The notes below the pieces were generated by a model. The model saw only the letters and a program-made list of their open reading frames with translations, ran no database searches and was not told the DNA's origin. DNA of 64,000 nt from Bacteroidaceae bacterium (GTDB taxonomy: Bacteria > Bacteroidota > Bacteroidia > Bacteroidales > Bacteroidaceae), in contig JAFUAH010000017.1 of assembly GCA_017464345.1 (NCBI GenBank), positions 40,640 through 104,639 of the forward strand, written 5' to 3'. Made by a program: the position numbers and the translations under genes. This document shows positions 41,125 through 49,836 of this stretch, piece after piece (the stretch's first letter is position 1; each line of letters starts with the position of its first letter).

Positions 41125-41856
41125 ATGATGAAGTATCGCATCCTATACCTTATACTCGTATTGTGCACATTGCCCCGTATGGGCAGAGCGCAGGTAGTGG
41201 CCTTTCCCAGCGTGGACCCGCAGGCCAAGTACACGACGGTGGAGGGTGAGGAAACGGACGATGCCACGACGGCGCAGAGTGCCCCGCTGGTGGCCCGTTT
41301 CACGGCCAATCCGTCGAACCTGGGACTATGGACGGCCCGCTACGAGTGGAAAATCTATCGCCCCGGCGAGGAACAGGCTCCGCTGGTGCACCGCTTCGAT
41401 GAAGACATCGACTACACGTTCACCGAGAGCGGTTCGTTCTACGTCCAACTGTATGCCACATTTGTACTGGGAACTGACACCATAGCCTTCCCCGAGGAGG
41501 GCGAAGCCTCGCCCATACAAGTGACCATAAGCGAGAGCAAGCTGGAGTTTCCCAATGCCTTTTCGCCCAACGGCGACGGCTTCAACGACGTCTACAAGGC
41601 CAAGGACAGCTACCAGAGCATCGTCTCCTTCCAGGCCACCGTCTTCAGCCGCTGGGGGCAGAAGATATACTCCTGGGACAGCCCCTCGGGCTCGTGGGAC
41701 GGCCGCTGGAACGGCCACACGGTGAAGGATGGAGTCTACTATCTCGTCGTCAATGCACGAGGGGCCGACGGACACAAGTACAACATCCGCAAGGCCATCA
41801 ACGTCATCACGGGTTACAACAATGATTCGCAAGGTGACGGTAGCGGAGAAGAGTGA
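41125..41856 (+). CDS. CHU_C (type IX secretion type B tail) protein
   Basis: A 243-residue secreted protein. The signal peptide (ILYLILVLCTLPRMGRAQ) is followed by a PKD-like region (YEWKIYRPGEEQAP, FTESGSFYVQLYA). The C-terminus is a gliding-motility-type CHU_C domain (FPNAFSPNGDGFNDVY, SRWGQKIYSWDS, WDGRWNGHTVKDGVYYLVV), which directs export by the type IX secretion system. A TAACTTTG box ends 5 bp before the ATG at 41125. Its surface role is unknown. Confidence 0.87.
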   Translation: MMKYRILYLILVLCTLPRMGRAQVVAFPSVDPQAKYTTVEGEETDDATTAQSAPLVARFTANPSNLGLWTARYEWKIYRPGEEQAPLVHRFDEDIDYTFTESGSFYVQLYATFVLGTDTIAFPEEGEASPIQVTISESKLEFPNAFSPNGDGFNDVYKAKDSYQSIVSFQATVFSRWGQKIYSWDSPSGSWDGRWNGHTVKDGVYYLVVNARGADGHKYNIRKAINVITGYNNDSQGDGSGEE

Positions 41857-41880
41857 CCGCTCGTAAATAATGAACAAGAT

Positions 41881-44739
41881 ATGAGCGAGAATAAGATAGA
41901 GGTTCTTGGCGCACGTGTCCATAACCTGAAGAATATTGACGTGGAGATACCACGCCAGAGCCTGACGGTCATCACTGGTCTATCGGGGTCGGGCAAGTCT
42001 TCGTTGGCCTTCGACACCATCTTTGCCGAAGGGCAGCGGCGATACATCGAGACATTCTCGGCCTACGCCCGCAACTTTCTGGGCAATATGGAGCGCCCCG
42101 ATGTCGATAAGATTACGGGCCTCTCGCCGGTGATAAGCATCGAACAGAAGACGACGAACAAGAATCCACGCTCCACCGTGGGCACGACGACGGAGGTCTA
42201 TGACTTCCTGCGCCTGCTCTATGCCAGGGCCGGCGAGGCATACTCCTACGTCACGGGCGAGCGGATGGTGAAATATACCGAAGAGCAAATCGTCGAACAG
42301 TTGCTCCACGACTATCTGGGTCGCAAGGTCTATCTGTTGGCACCGCTCGTAAAGAACCGTAAGGGACACTACAAGGAGCTCTTCGAGTCGGTCCAGAAGA
42401 AGGGATACCTCTACGTCCGCGTGGATGGCGAACTGATGGAGGTGGAACGCGGCATGAAACTGGACCGCTACAAGAACCACTCCATCGAAGTGGTCGTAGA
42501 CAGGCTCGTCGTAAAGGAAACGGACGACCGAAGGCTCCAGAACAGCGTACAGAACACACTGAAGCAGGGCGACGGCCTGATGATGGTCTTTGACGTGAAG
42601 GAGGGAACTATCCGCCACTACAGCCGCCGACTGATGTGCCCGACAAGCGGCATCTCCTACAGCGACCCGGCACCGCACGACTTCTCGTTCAACTCACCGC
42701 AAGGAGCCTGCCCGCGATGCAAGGGCCTCGGCTACGTGTCGCTCATCGACCGCGACCTCATCATCCCCGACCGCTCGCTCTCCATCCACGACGGTGCCAT
42801 CGTGCCCCTGGGCAAGTACAAGAGTTCGATGATATTCTGGCAAATCTCCGCCATACTGGACAAGTACGGCTTCACGCTCAACGACCCCGTCAGCAGTCTG
42901 CCCGACGAGGCGCTGGACGAGATATTCAGCGGTTCCATCGAACGCCTGCGCATCCCTGCGGAACTGACGAAGACCTCTAGCGACTACTACTGCACCTACG
43001 AGGGACTGGTGAAATACATCCGCTCCACACAGGAGAACGACCAAAGCGCCACGGCACAGAAGTGGGTAGGGCAGTTCAGTCGTGACTGCACTTGTCCCGA
43101 ATGCAAGGGACAGCGCCTGAACAAACAAGCCCTGCACTACCGCATCGCGGACAAGAACATCGCCGAACTGGCTGCCATGGACCTCGGTGACCTGTATCAG
43201 TGGTTGCAGGGCCTCGACCCACACCTCACGGCCTACCAGCAGAAAGTTGCACCCGAAATACTGAAGGAGATACGCACCCGGCTGAAGTTCCTCCTGGATG
43301 TCGGGCTTGACTACCTGTCGCTAAACCGGGCTTCGGCATCGCTCAGCGGCGGCGAGAGCCAGCGCATCCGACTGGCCACGCAGATAGGCAGTCAGCTGGT
43401 GAACGTACTCTACATATTGGACGAGCCGAGCATCGGCCTCCACCAGCGTGATAACCAACGGCTCATCCGCTCACTGAAGGAACTCCGTGACACGGGCAAC
43501 ACGGTCATCGTCGTCGAGCACGACCAGGAGATGATGGAGAATGCCGACTGGATTATCGACATAGGTCCCCGCGCCGGACGCAAGGGCGGCGAAGTGGTGT
43601 TCCAAGGGACGTACAAGGACATGCTGAAGGCCGATACGCTGACGGCGCAGTATTTAAGAGGCAATTCACAATGCACAATGCACAATGCACAATTAGCCTC
43701 CGGCAAGGCTGAGGAAAGCAATAAAGGCGTAGCCCCCATTGTGAATTGTGAATTGAATCATTGTGAATTGAAACTCTACGGCTGCACGGGCAACAACCTG
43801 AAAGGGGTGAACGTCACCTTTCCCCTCGGCACACTCATCTGCGTGACAGGAGTCAGCGGAAGCGGAAAGTCGAGCCTCATCAACGAGACGCTGCAACCCA
43901 TCCTTTCGCAGCACTTCTACCGCTCGCTGAAGGACCCACTCCCCTACGAGAGCATCGAGGGGGTGGAACTCATTGACAAGGTCGTCAATGTCGATCAAAG
44001 TCCGCTGGGGCGCACGCCACGCTCCAATCCCGCCACCTACACCGGTGTATTCAACGATATCCGTAACCTCTTCGTACAACTGCCCGAAGCCAAGATTCGC
44101 GGCTACAAGCCGGGACGTTTCTCCTTCAATGTGAAGGGCGGACGATGCGAGACGTGCGGCGGAAACGGTTACCGTACCGTGGAGATGAATTTCCTGCCCG
44201 ACGTGCTCGTACCTTGCGAAGAATGTCACGGAAAGCGCTACAACCGCGAGACCCTGGAGGTCAGGTTCAAGGGAAAGTCTATCGCCGACATCCTGGACAT
44301 GACCATCAACCAGGCCGTAGAGTTCTTCGAGAACCAGCCGCAGATACTACAGAAGATAAAGATGCTACAGGACGTGGGACTCGGCTACATCAAACTCGGA
44401 CAGCCCAGCACGACCCTCAGCGGCGGCGAAAGCCAGCGTGTCAAACTGGCCACAGAACTGGCCAAGCGCGACACTGGGCGCACGCTCTACATCCTCGACG
44501 AGCCCACTACGGGCCTCCACTTTGAGGACATCCGCGTCCTGCTTTCCGTCCTCAACCGTCTGGTCGAGAAGGGCAATACGGTCATCGTCATCGAGCACAA
44601 CCTCGACATCATCCGCGCCGCCGACTACTTGATAGACATGGGCCCGGAGGGTGGTCAGCGTGGCGGCCAGCTCCTTTTCCAAGGTACGCCCGAGGCACTA
44701 AAAAAGGCTGGTGTGGGTTACACCAGCCAGTATCTGTAA
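41881..44739 (+). CDS. uvrA: Excinuclease ABC subunit A, first copy
   Basis: UvrA (952 residues) is the damage-sensing ABC ATPase of nucleotide excision repair. Two ABC modules are complete: Walker [13 protein letters not shown] near 35 and [12 protein letters not shown] near 660, signatures LSGGESQRIRLATQ and LSGGESQRVKLATE, and Walker B YILDEPSIGLH and YILDEPTTGLH. Zinc-binding pairs CPRCKG, CPECKG, CETCGG and CEECHG are present. Residues about 594-631, in the linker between the two modules, are encoded by a modular repeat element and read as NAQLASGKAEESNKGVAP. The frame is intact, so the protein is likely functional. Confidence 0.96.
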   Translation: MSENKIEVLGARVHNLKNIDVEIPRQSLTVITGLSGSGKSSLAFDTIFAEGQRRYIETFSAYARNFLGNMERPDVDKITGLSPVISIEQKTTNKNPRSTVGTTTEVYDFLRLLYARAGEAYSYVTGERMVKYTEEQIVEQLLHDYLGRKVYLLAPLVKNRKGHYKELFESVQKKGYLYVRVDGELMEVERGMKLDRYKNHSIEVVVDRLVVKETDDRRLQNSVQNTLKQGDGLMMVFDVKEGTIRHYSRRLMCPTSGISYSDPAPHDFSFNSPQGACPRCKGLGYVSLIDRDLIIPDRSLSIHDGAIVPLGKYKSSMIFWQISAILDKYGFTLNDPVSSLPDEALDEIFSGSIERLRIPAELTKTSSDYYCTYEGLVKYIRSTQENDQSATAQKWVGQFSRDCTCPECKGQRLNKQALHYRIADKNIAELAAMDLGDLYQWLQGLDPHLTAYQQKVAPEILKEIRTRLKFLLDVGLDYLSLNRASASLSGGESQRIRLATQIGSQLVNVLYILDEPSIGLHQRDNQRLIRSLKELRDTGNTVIVVEHDQEMMENADWIIDIGPRAGRKGGEVVFQGTYKDMLKADTLTAQYLRGNSQCTMHNAQLASGKAEESNKGVAPIVNCELNHCELKLYGCTGNNLKGVNVTFPLGTLICVTGVSGSGKSSLINETLQPILSQHFYRSLKDPLPYESIEGVELIDKVVNVDQSPLGRTPRSNPATYTGVFNDIRNLFVQLPEAKIRGYKPGRFSFNVKGGRCETCGGNGYRTVEMNFLPDVLVPCEECHGKRYNRETLEVRFKGKSIADILDMTINQAVEFFENQPQILQKIKMLQDVGLGYIKLGQPSTTLSGGESQRVKLATELAKRDTGRTLYILDEPTTGLHFEDIRVLLSVLNRLVEKGNTVIVIEHNLDIIRAADYLIDMGPEGGQRGGQLLFQGTPEALKKAGVGYTSQYL
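43662..43773 (+). repeat. In-frame modular element in the uvrA linker
   Basis: The left arm has CACAATG heptamers (43662-43694), the centre is GCCTCCGGCAAGGC then GAGGAAAGCAATAAAGGCG (43696-43736), and the right arm has inverted CATTGTGAATTG units (43737-43770). It adds about 37 residues without a stop. The centre family is shared with the elements in the second uvrA and at 2.6 kb. Confidence 0.85.
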
Positions 44740-44757
44740 TTTTTATGCTTAGTTAGG

Positions 44758-44782
44758 AGACGGGGTGCATCAAGCCCCGTCT
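44758..44782. terminator. Hairpin between uvrA and a convergent gene
   Basis: AGACGGGG (44758-44765) pairs with CCCCGTCT (44775-44782) around a 9-base loop. No strong T-run follows. A second stem (GGCTGGTGT with ACACCAGCC) lies inside the last codons of uvrA and is followed by TTTTT at about 44740. Confidence 0.5.
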
Positions 44783-44803
44783 TATCTAATACTCTGAATC
44801 TTC

Positions 44804-45970
44804 TTATCGGGTACTCTGAATCGTGGCCACGACATACTCCGACTGAGTGCCGATGCGGAAGCGACCGCCCCATATGCCGAGACCGCTGGAGACGTAGTAT
44901 TGCGTCCGTCCACGGCGATGGCTGCCCCACGAACATTCGTACATCAGGTCCGTAGCCCACGAGGCGGGCCATACCTGGCCACGGTGGGTATGACCGCTCA
45001 GCTGGAAGTCGATGCCGGCCTGTTCGGCCTCGCCCAGGTCGTGGGGCTGGTGATCGAGCAAGATGGTAAAGGCCCGCTCCAACTCCCCCATAAGGGGGAG
45101 AGACTTACCCCCCCATCCCTCCTGTTCCTCCGTAAGGAGAAGGGAGTTTGCTGCTGACATCAAGGTGGCCAAGGACTTGCGACGAGGGTTCGTGCGGTCG
45201 TCGCGCCCGATGATGACGAGAGCCGAATCTATCAGTATCGCCTCATCACTCAGCAGGTGGATGCCAGCGTCGCGGTAGAACTGCCGTGCTTGGGGACAGC
45301 CGCTGTAGTACTCATGATTGCCAAGACAGGCATAAACGGGAGCCTCCAGCCGACGAAACTCGGCGGCCATGTCTTCTTCTAAGAGGGGACGCACACTGCG
45401 GTCGATGATGTCACCCGCGATGAGTATCAGGTCGGGGCGTTCTGCGTTCATCATATCCACCCACCGCGCCAGTTCACGCCGGTCGTTGTGGTAGCCCAGA
45501 TGCAGGTCGCTGGCCATCACCACGCGATACGAGCGAGGCAGGGGCTTGGAGGACTCGATGGTGAGCGGCACGCGCACCTTGTGGCGATAATGAAGGTAGC
45601 CATAGAGGAACGTGCCGAACATCACAACCAGTATGCACAGCGCCGACCAGCCATTGTCGTGGAGCAGCGAGCGCGGGACAAGACGACACAGCCGGCCCAG
45701 GTCGAGCAGCAAGAAGAGCATGAAGAGATAGAGCAGCACGATGAGCGACGACGTACCTATATTATATAACGAGCTCGCGAGGGGCATGGGCAGAGCGTCG
45801 AGCCCGGGACTGACAGCATAGAACAGCAGCAGGAAACAAGTTACACACAACGCCACGACGACGGACTTCCCCATAGGGGCCAGCGGCAACAGCAGCCACA
45901 CGTGCCAACCGACGTAGGCCAGGCCGGACACTGGCAGGAGCATGAACAATAGCAAAGCAAATAGATTCAT
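44804..45970 (-). CDS. Membrane-anchored metallophosphoesterase
   Basis: A 388-residue protein with about four N-terminal transmembrane helices (to about residue 125) and a calcineurin-like phosphoesterase domain: SDLHLGYHND, GDIIDRS, GNHEYY, LLDHQPH and SGHTHRGQ supply the two-metal ligands. It resembles YaeI/YkuE-type enzymes. A stretch of about 25 residues (NSLLLTEEQEGWGGKS...) before FTILLDHQP is encoded by a palindrome-rich insert. The substrate is unknown. A TATCTTTG box (plus-strand 46016-46023) lies upstream. Confidence 0.86.
   Translation of the reverse strand: MNLFALLLFMLLPVSGLAYVGWHVWLLLPLAPMGKSVVVALCVTCFLLLFYAVSPGLDALPMPLASSLYNIGTSSLIVLLYLFMLFLLLDLGRLCRLVPRSLLHDNGWSALCILVVMFGTFLYGYLHYRHKVRVPLTIESSKPLPRSYRVVMASDLHLGYHNDRRELARWVDMMNAERPDLILIAGDIIDRSVRPLLEEDMAAEFRRLEAPVYACLGNHEYYSGCPQARQFYRDAGIHLLSDEAILIDSALVIIGRDDRTNPRRKSLATLMSAANSLLLTEEQEGWGGKSLPLMGELERAFTILLDHQPHDLGEAEQAGIDFQLSGHTHRGQVWPASWATDLMYECSWGSHRRGRTQYYVSSGLGIWGGRFRIGTQSEYVVATIQSTR
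45074..45150 (-). repeat. In-frame palindromic insert in the phosphoesterase
   Basis: Read in gene direction it holds CTCCTTACGGAGG and then CTCCCCCTTATGGGGGAG, two small hairpins separated by a G-rich stretch. It keeps the frame and adds about 25 residues at a loop before the third metal motif. Its sequence family differs from the GTTGAAA elements. Confidence 0.6.
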
Positions 45971-46095
45971 CGTTAGGGAATTAAGGATTAAGAGTTAAGA
46001 ATTAAGAATTGTCCGCAAAGATAAGCATTTATTCGCAATTTATTCGTATCTTTAACTATCGTTTTAGATACGCCGCTCGAAAAAGCACAAACGAG

Positions 46096-46127
46096 TTTGG
46101 CTTTTTGCTCGCTTATTCGTATCTTTG
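46096..46127 (+). promoter_or_regulatory. slyD promoter with conserved spacer
   Basis: TTTG (46096-46099), 20 bp, TATCTTTG (46120-46127). The whole 32-bp block differs at only four positions from the promoter block upstream of pgi, including the spacer, so it is a third member of that promoter family. Confidence 0.75.
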
Positions 46128-46157
46128 TACGCAAATCTTAATAATATATAATACAAT

Positions 46158-46757
46158 ATGTCTGAATTGAAACCAAATCTGTACGTGGCCGTAGCTTATC
46201 GGCTATACACTAAGAATCAGGAGGGCAAGCGTGAACTCGTAGAGGAGGCCACCAAGGAACAGCCCTTCCAGTTTGTAAGCGGCCTGGGCATGACGCTCGA
46301 CGACTTTGAGGCACACATCACGCCGCTCCCGAAGGATGCCGAGTTCGACTTCGAACTCACTCCCGAGCAGGCCTATGGCGAATACGAGCAGGAGCGCGTC
46401 ATCAAGGTGCCGCGTTCGACGTTCGAGATTGACGGTCGTCTGGACAAGCAGTATATCTACGAGGGTGCCGTCGTGCCCTTGCAGAATGCCGACGGCCAGC
46501 GCTTCAACGGTCTGATTGCCAAGATTGGCGACGAGGAGGTGACCGTAGATTTGAATCATCCCCTGGCCGGCAAGACACTTATCTTCGTAGGCGAGGTGAC
46601 CGACATCCGCGAGGCCACGCCCGACGAGATCACGCGCACGCTGAAGATTATCACTGGCGAGGGCGGATGTGGCTGCGGATGCGAGGACTGCGGCGGCTGT
46701 GACGACCATCACCACGAACACAGCGACCACTGCGGTTGCGGCCATTGCCACGGATAA
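46158..46757 (+). CDS. slyD: SlyD-like FKBP peptidyl-prolyl isomerase
   Basis: A 199-residue FKBP-type prolyl isomerase with the inserted chaperone flap. YRLYTKNQEGKRELVEE, FVSGLGMTLDDFEAHI and the YGEYEQERVIKVPRSTF flap are typical, followed by HPLAGKTLIFVGEVTDI. The tail is rich in Cys and His (GCGCGCEDCGGC and a His run), a metal-binding end as in E. coli SlyD, which delivers nickel. Whether this one handles nickel or zinc is not known. Confidence 0.92.
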   Translation: MSELKPNLYVAVAYRLYTKNQEGKRELVEEATKEQPFQFVSGLGMTLDDFEAHITPLPKDAEFDFELTPEQAYGEYEQERVIKVPRSTFEIDGRLDKQYIYEGAVVPLQNADGQRFNGLIAKIGDEEVTVDLNHPLAGKTLIFVGEVTDIREATPDEITRTLKIITGEGGCGCGCEDCGGCDDHHHEHSDHCGCGHCHG

Positions 46758-46796
46758 GGTTAAAAGGTTAAAAGGTTGAAAAGTTGAAAAGTTAAA
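46757..46796. repeat. Tandem octamers between slyD and aroC
   Basis: AAGGTTAAAA and GGTTGAAAAGTTGAAAAG units fill the whole gap and run into the GTG start codon of aroC (GTTAAAGTG). Confidence 0.7.
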
Positions 46797-47879
46797 GTGA
46801 GGAATACGTTTGGACATATATTTAGGCTAACCTCGTTCGGTGAAAGCCACGGGGCAGGCATAGGCGGCGTCATCGACGGTATGCCGGCAGGCATCAGCGT
46901 AGATATGGACTTCATCCAGCACGAACTGAACCGTCGCCGTCCCGGGCAGAGCCGGCTCACGACGGCCCGGCGCGAAGCCGACCAACTGGAGGTGCTGAGT
47001 GGCGTGTTTGAGGGACGGACGACGGGCCACCCCATCGGTTTCCTCGTGCGCAACACGAACCAGCACTCCGACGACTATGAGAACATGCGCGACGTATTCC
47101 GCCCCAGCCATGCCGACTTCACCTACTGGCAGAAGTACGGCATCCGCGACCATCGGGGCGGCGGTCGCTCGTCGGCCCGTGAGACTATCAGCCGCGTGGT
47201 GGCCGGAGCCTTTGCCAAACTGGTGCTCCGCCAACTGGGCATCTCCATACAGGCCTATACGCAGCAGGTGGGCGACATCCAGCTCCCTGGCACCTACCAG
47301 GACTACGACCTCAGCCAGACGGAGACAAACGACGTGCGTTGCCCCGACGCGGCCACAGCCGAGCGCATGGCCAGCCTCATCTCCGAGGTGAAGGCTGAGG
47401 GCGACACCATCGGTGGTGTCGTTGCCTGCGTCGTCCGGGGCTGCCCCACAGGACTGGGCGAACCGGCCTTCGGCAAACTGCACGCCGAGCTGGGGCACGC
47501 CATGCTCAGCATCAATGCTGCCAAGGGCTTCGAGTACGGCATGGGCTTTGCTGGAGTCACGCAGCGCGGCTCGGAACAGAACGACATCTTCCTGCCCCGT
47601 GCCGACGGCGGCATCACCACACGCACTAACCACAGCGGCGGCATCCAGGGCGGCATCTCCAACGGCCAAGACATCTACTTCCGCGTGGCCTTCAAGCCCG
47701 TGGCCACCCTCCTGCGCGAGCAGGAGACCGTGACCACAGCGGGCCAACCCACCACACTGCAGGCCCGTGGCCGCCACGATGCCTGTGTACTGCCACGTGC
47801 CGTGCCCGTAGTGGAGGCCATGGCCGCCATCGTACTACTCGACAACTACTTACTAAACAAAACCGTAAGAGTGATTTAA
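46797..47879 (+). CDS. aroC: Chorismate synthase
   Basis: AroC (360 residues) makes chorismate from EPSP, the last shared step of aromatic amino acid synthesis, using reduced FMN. GTG is the start codon, giving [18 protein letters not shown] as the conserved N-terminus. The signatures [33 protein letters not shown] and the late [14 protein letters not shown] and [18 protein letters not shown] are present. Its start codon abuts tandem octamers, so spacing to slyD may vary between strains. Confidence 0.96.
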   Translation: MRNTFGHIFRLTSFGESHGAGIGGVIDGMPAGISVDMDFIQHELNRRRPGQSRLTTARREADQLEVLSGVFEGRTTGHPIGFLVRNTNQHSDDYENMRDVFRPSHADFTYWQKYGIRDHRGGGRSSARETISRVVAGAFAKLVLRQLGISIQAYTQQVGDIQLPGTYQDYDLSQTETNDVRCPDAATAERMASLISEVKAEGDTIGGVVACVVRGCPTGLGEPAFGKLHAELGHAMLSINAAKGFEYGMGFAGVTQRGSEQNDIFLPRADGGITTRTNHSGGIQGGISNGQDIYFRVAFKPVATLLREQETVTTAGQPTTLQARGRHDACVLPRAVPVVEAMAAIVLLDNYLLNKTVRVI

Positions 47880-47909
47880 AGATTTAAGCATTTACTTTAA
47901 AGATTTACT

Positions 47910-48758
47910 ATGAAACGCTCTGCCCTACTCTTTTTAGTTTTTAGTTTTCAACTTTCAACTTTCAACTTCGTGAGTGCTCAATACATCAACAAGGCCGTAG
48001 AAATATGGCCCAAGGAAGTGCCCGGCGGCGGCGAAAAGCGGCCCGTGGAATGGAAGGAGCGCCCTGCCGACGGCAACAGTTTCCTTAACGTCTCCTCTCC
48101 CACGCTGGAGGCCTTCGTCCCGGAAGCCTCGAAGAGCAACGGCAAGGCCATAGTCGTCTGCCCCGGTGGAGCCTACGCCATGCTGGCCTACGAAAAGGAG
48201 GGGCAGGAAGTGGCACAATGGCTGTCTGCCCTAGGCTACAATGCCTACGTGCTGGCCTACCGTGTGCCCAATAACCGGCAGGGAGCCTTGCAGGACGTGC
48301 AGCGGGCCATCCGTCTGGTGCGCAGCAAGGGAGCCACGCAGGTGGGCGTCATAGGCTTCTCGGCCGGAGCCAGCCTTTCGTGCCGTGCATGCACGCGCTG
48401 GAACGAGCCCGCCTACGAGCCCAATCCCAAGGACAAGACCGACACGCTCTCGTGCCGCCCTGACTTCGGCATCCTCATCTATCCCGCCTACCTCGACGAG
48501 GGACCCGACCACACCCTCACACCTGAACTTACGGTCACCCGGGACACCCCTCCACTCTTCGTCTTCGGCACCGAGGACGACGTGAAGTACAGCGGCCCCT
48601 CCACTCCCGTCATCATGCAGGCCATGCAGCAGGCCGGTGCGCCCGTCGAGGTGCACTACCTGACCAAGGGCGGCCACGGCTACGGTATGCGACGCGGTGC
48701 CGGCCTCATCTGGCCCGCCCTGGCCGAGCAGTGGTTAAAGACACTTCGTAAACCATAA
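47910..48758 (+). CDS. Secreted alpha/beta-hydrolase esterase
   Basis: A 282-residue exported esterase/lipase-like enzyme. The oxyanion segment VVCPGGAYAMLAYEKEG and nucleophile GFSAGASLS are clear, with Asp in FGTEDDVKYSG and His in TKGGHGYGMR completing the triad. This fold includes acetyl-xylan and carbohydrate esterases, and the substrate is not readable. The signal peptide hydrophobic core (LLFLVFSFQLSTFNF) is encoded partly by GTTGAAA-type heptamers (47943-47968). Confidence 0.82.
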   Translation: MKRSALLFLVFSFQLSTFNFVSAQYINKAVEIWPKEVPGGGEKRPVEWKERPADGNSFLNVSSPTLEAFVPEASKSNGKAIVVCPGGAYAMLAYEKEGQEVAQWLSALGYNAYVLAYRVPNNRQGALQDVQRAIRLVRSKGATQVGVIGFSAGASLSCRACTRWNEPAYEPNPKDKTDTLSCRPDFGILIYPAYLDEGPDHTLTPELTVTRDTPPLFVFGTEDDVKYSGPSTPVIMQAMQQAGAPVEVHYLTKGGHGYGMRRGAGLIWPALAEQWLKTLRKP

Positions 48759-48780
48759 AATAAACCCCTAAATAAAAAAA

Positions 48781-48825
48781 AGAATCAGGACAGTCTGCAA
48801 ATGAACTGTCCTGATTCTTTTTTTT
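48781..48825. terminator. Bidirectional terminator
   Basis: AGAATCAGGACAGT (48781-48794) pairs with ACTGTCCTGATTCT (48805-48818), flanked by A- and T-runs on the two sides, so it can serve the esterase gene and the opposing gpsA gene. Confidence 0.93.
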
Positions 48826-48840
48826 ACCAAATTCTGCTGC

Positions 48841-49836
48841 TTAGCGGAAGGAATCCGTAAGAAGTTTAATCTCGATGCTGGGCGCGATACGTTCGTAAAG
48901 GATGTTATACATGGCATCCAATATGGGCATATTGACGTGCATATGACGATTGATGTCCTTCATACACTTCGTGCCGAAGTATCCTTCTGCAATCATCTCC
49001 ATCTCCACCTGTGCCGATTTCACCGAGTAGCCCTTTCCTATCATGGTTCCAAAGACACGGTTTCGCGAGAAGTTGGAGTAACCAGTGACAAGCAGGTCGC
49101 CCAAATAGACAGAGTCGATGATACTACGGTCTATGGGATGCACGGCCCGCAGGAAACGGTCCATCTCCTGTGCGGCATTGGAGAGGAGCACGGCCTGGAA
49201 ATTGTCTCCGTACTTCAGTCCGTTGCATATACCTGCTGCTATGGCATACACATTCTTCAGCACGGAAGCATACTCGATGCCCAGCACATCGTCGGAGGTC
49301 TTGGTCTTGATATAGTCGCTGGCTATCAGATCTGCAAACACCTCTGCCTTATCCAGATCTGCACATCCCACTGTTAGGTAGGTCAGACGTCCCAAGGCAA
49401 CTTCCTCGGCATGGCTGGGTCCTCCCAATACAGCCAAATTTTCATCAGGTACGCTATATACTTGGTGGAAGTATTCAGAAACGACGAGGTTCTCATCGGG
49501 CACTATCCCCTTGATGGCCGTAATGATAAATTTATCCCGAAGACGCACCTTCAGTTTTTTCAAGTGGCTCTTCATGTAGGGCGAAGGCGTTACAAAGATA
49601 AGTGTCTGGCAAGCATTCACCACTTCATTGATGTCCGAGGAGAAGTGTATGCGACTGACATCGAAGTGCACACTGGTAAGATAGGCGGGATTATGCGACA
49701 AGCGTCGGAATTCCTCAATACGGTCGTCACGACGCATGTACCACCAAATCTCGTCGGTGCTCTCCAACATGATTTTCGCAATGGCCGTTGCCCACGAGCC
49801 ACCGCCCATAATGGCTATCTTACCTATTCTGTCCAC
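48841..49836 (-). CDS. gpsA: Glycerol-3-phosphate dehydrogenase [NAD(P)+]
   Basis: GpsA (331 residues) reduces dihydroxyacetone phosphate to sn-glycerol-3-phosphate for phospholipid synthesis. The dinucleotide loop IMGGGSWATAIAK is at the N-terminus, with AIKGIVPDE, VLGGPSHAEEVALG and the substrate-binding LKNVYAIAAGICNGLKYGDN downstream. Its start overlaps the 3' end of lysS by 13 bp, so the two form an operon. Confidence 0.95.
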   Translation of the reverse strand: MDRIGKIAIMGGGSWATAIAKIMLESTDEIWWYMRRDDRIEEFRRLSHNPAYLTSVHFDVSRIHFSSDINEVVNACQTLIFVTPSPYMKSHLKKLKVRLRDKFIITAIKGIVPDENLVVSEYFHQVYSVPDENLAVLGGPSHAEEVALGRLTYLTVGCADLDKAEVFADLIASDYIKTKTSDDVLGIEYASVLKNVYAIAAGICNGLKYGDNFQAVLLSNAAQEMDRFLRAVHPIDRSIIDSVYLGDLLVTGYSNFSRNRVFGTMIGKGYSVKSAQVEMEMIAEGYFGTKCMKDINRHMHVNMPILDAMYNILYERIAPSIEIKLLTDSFR

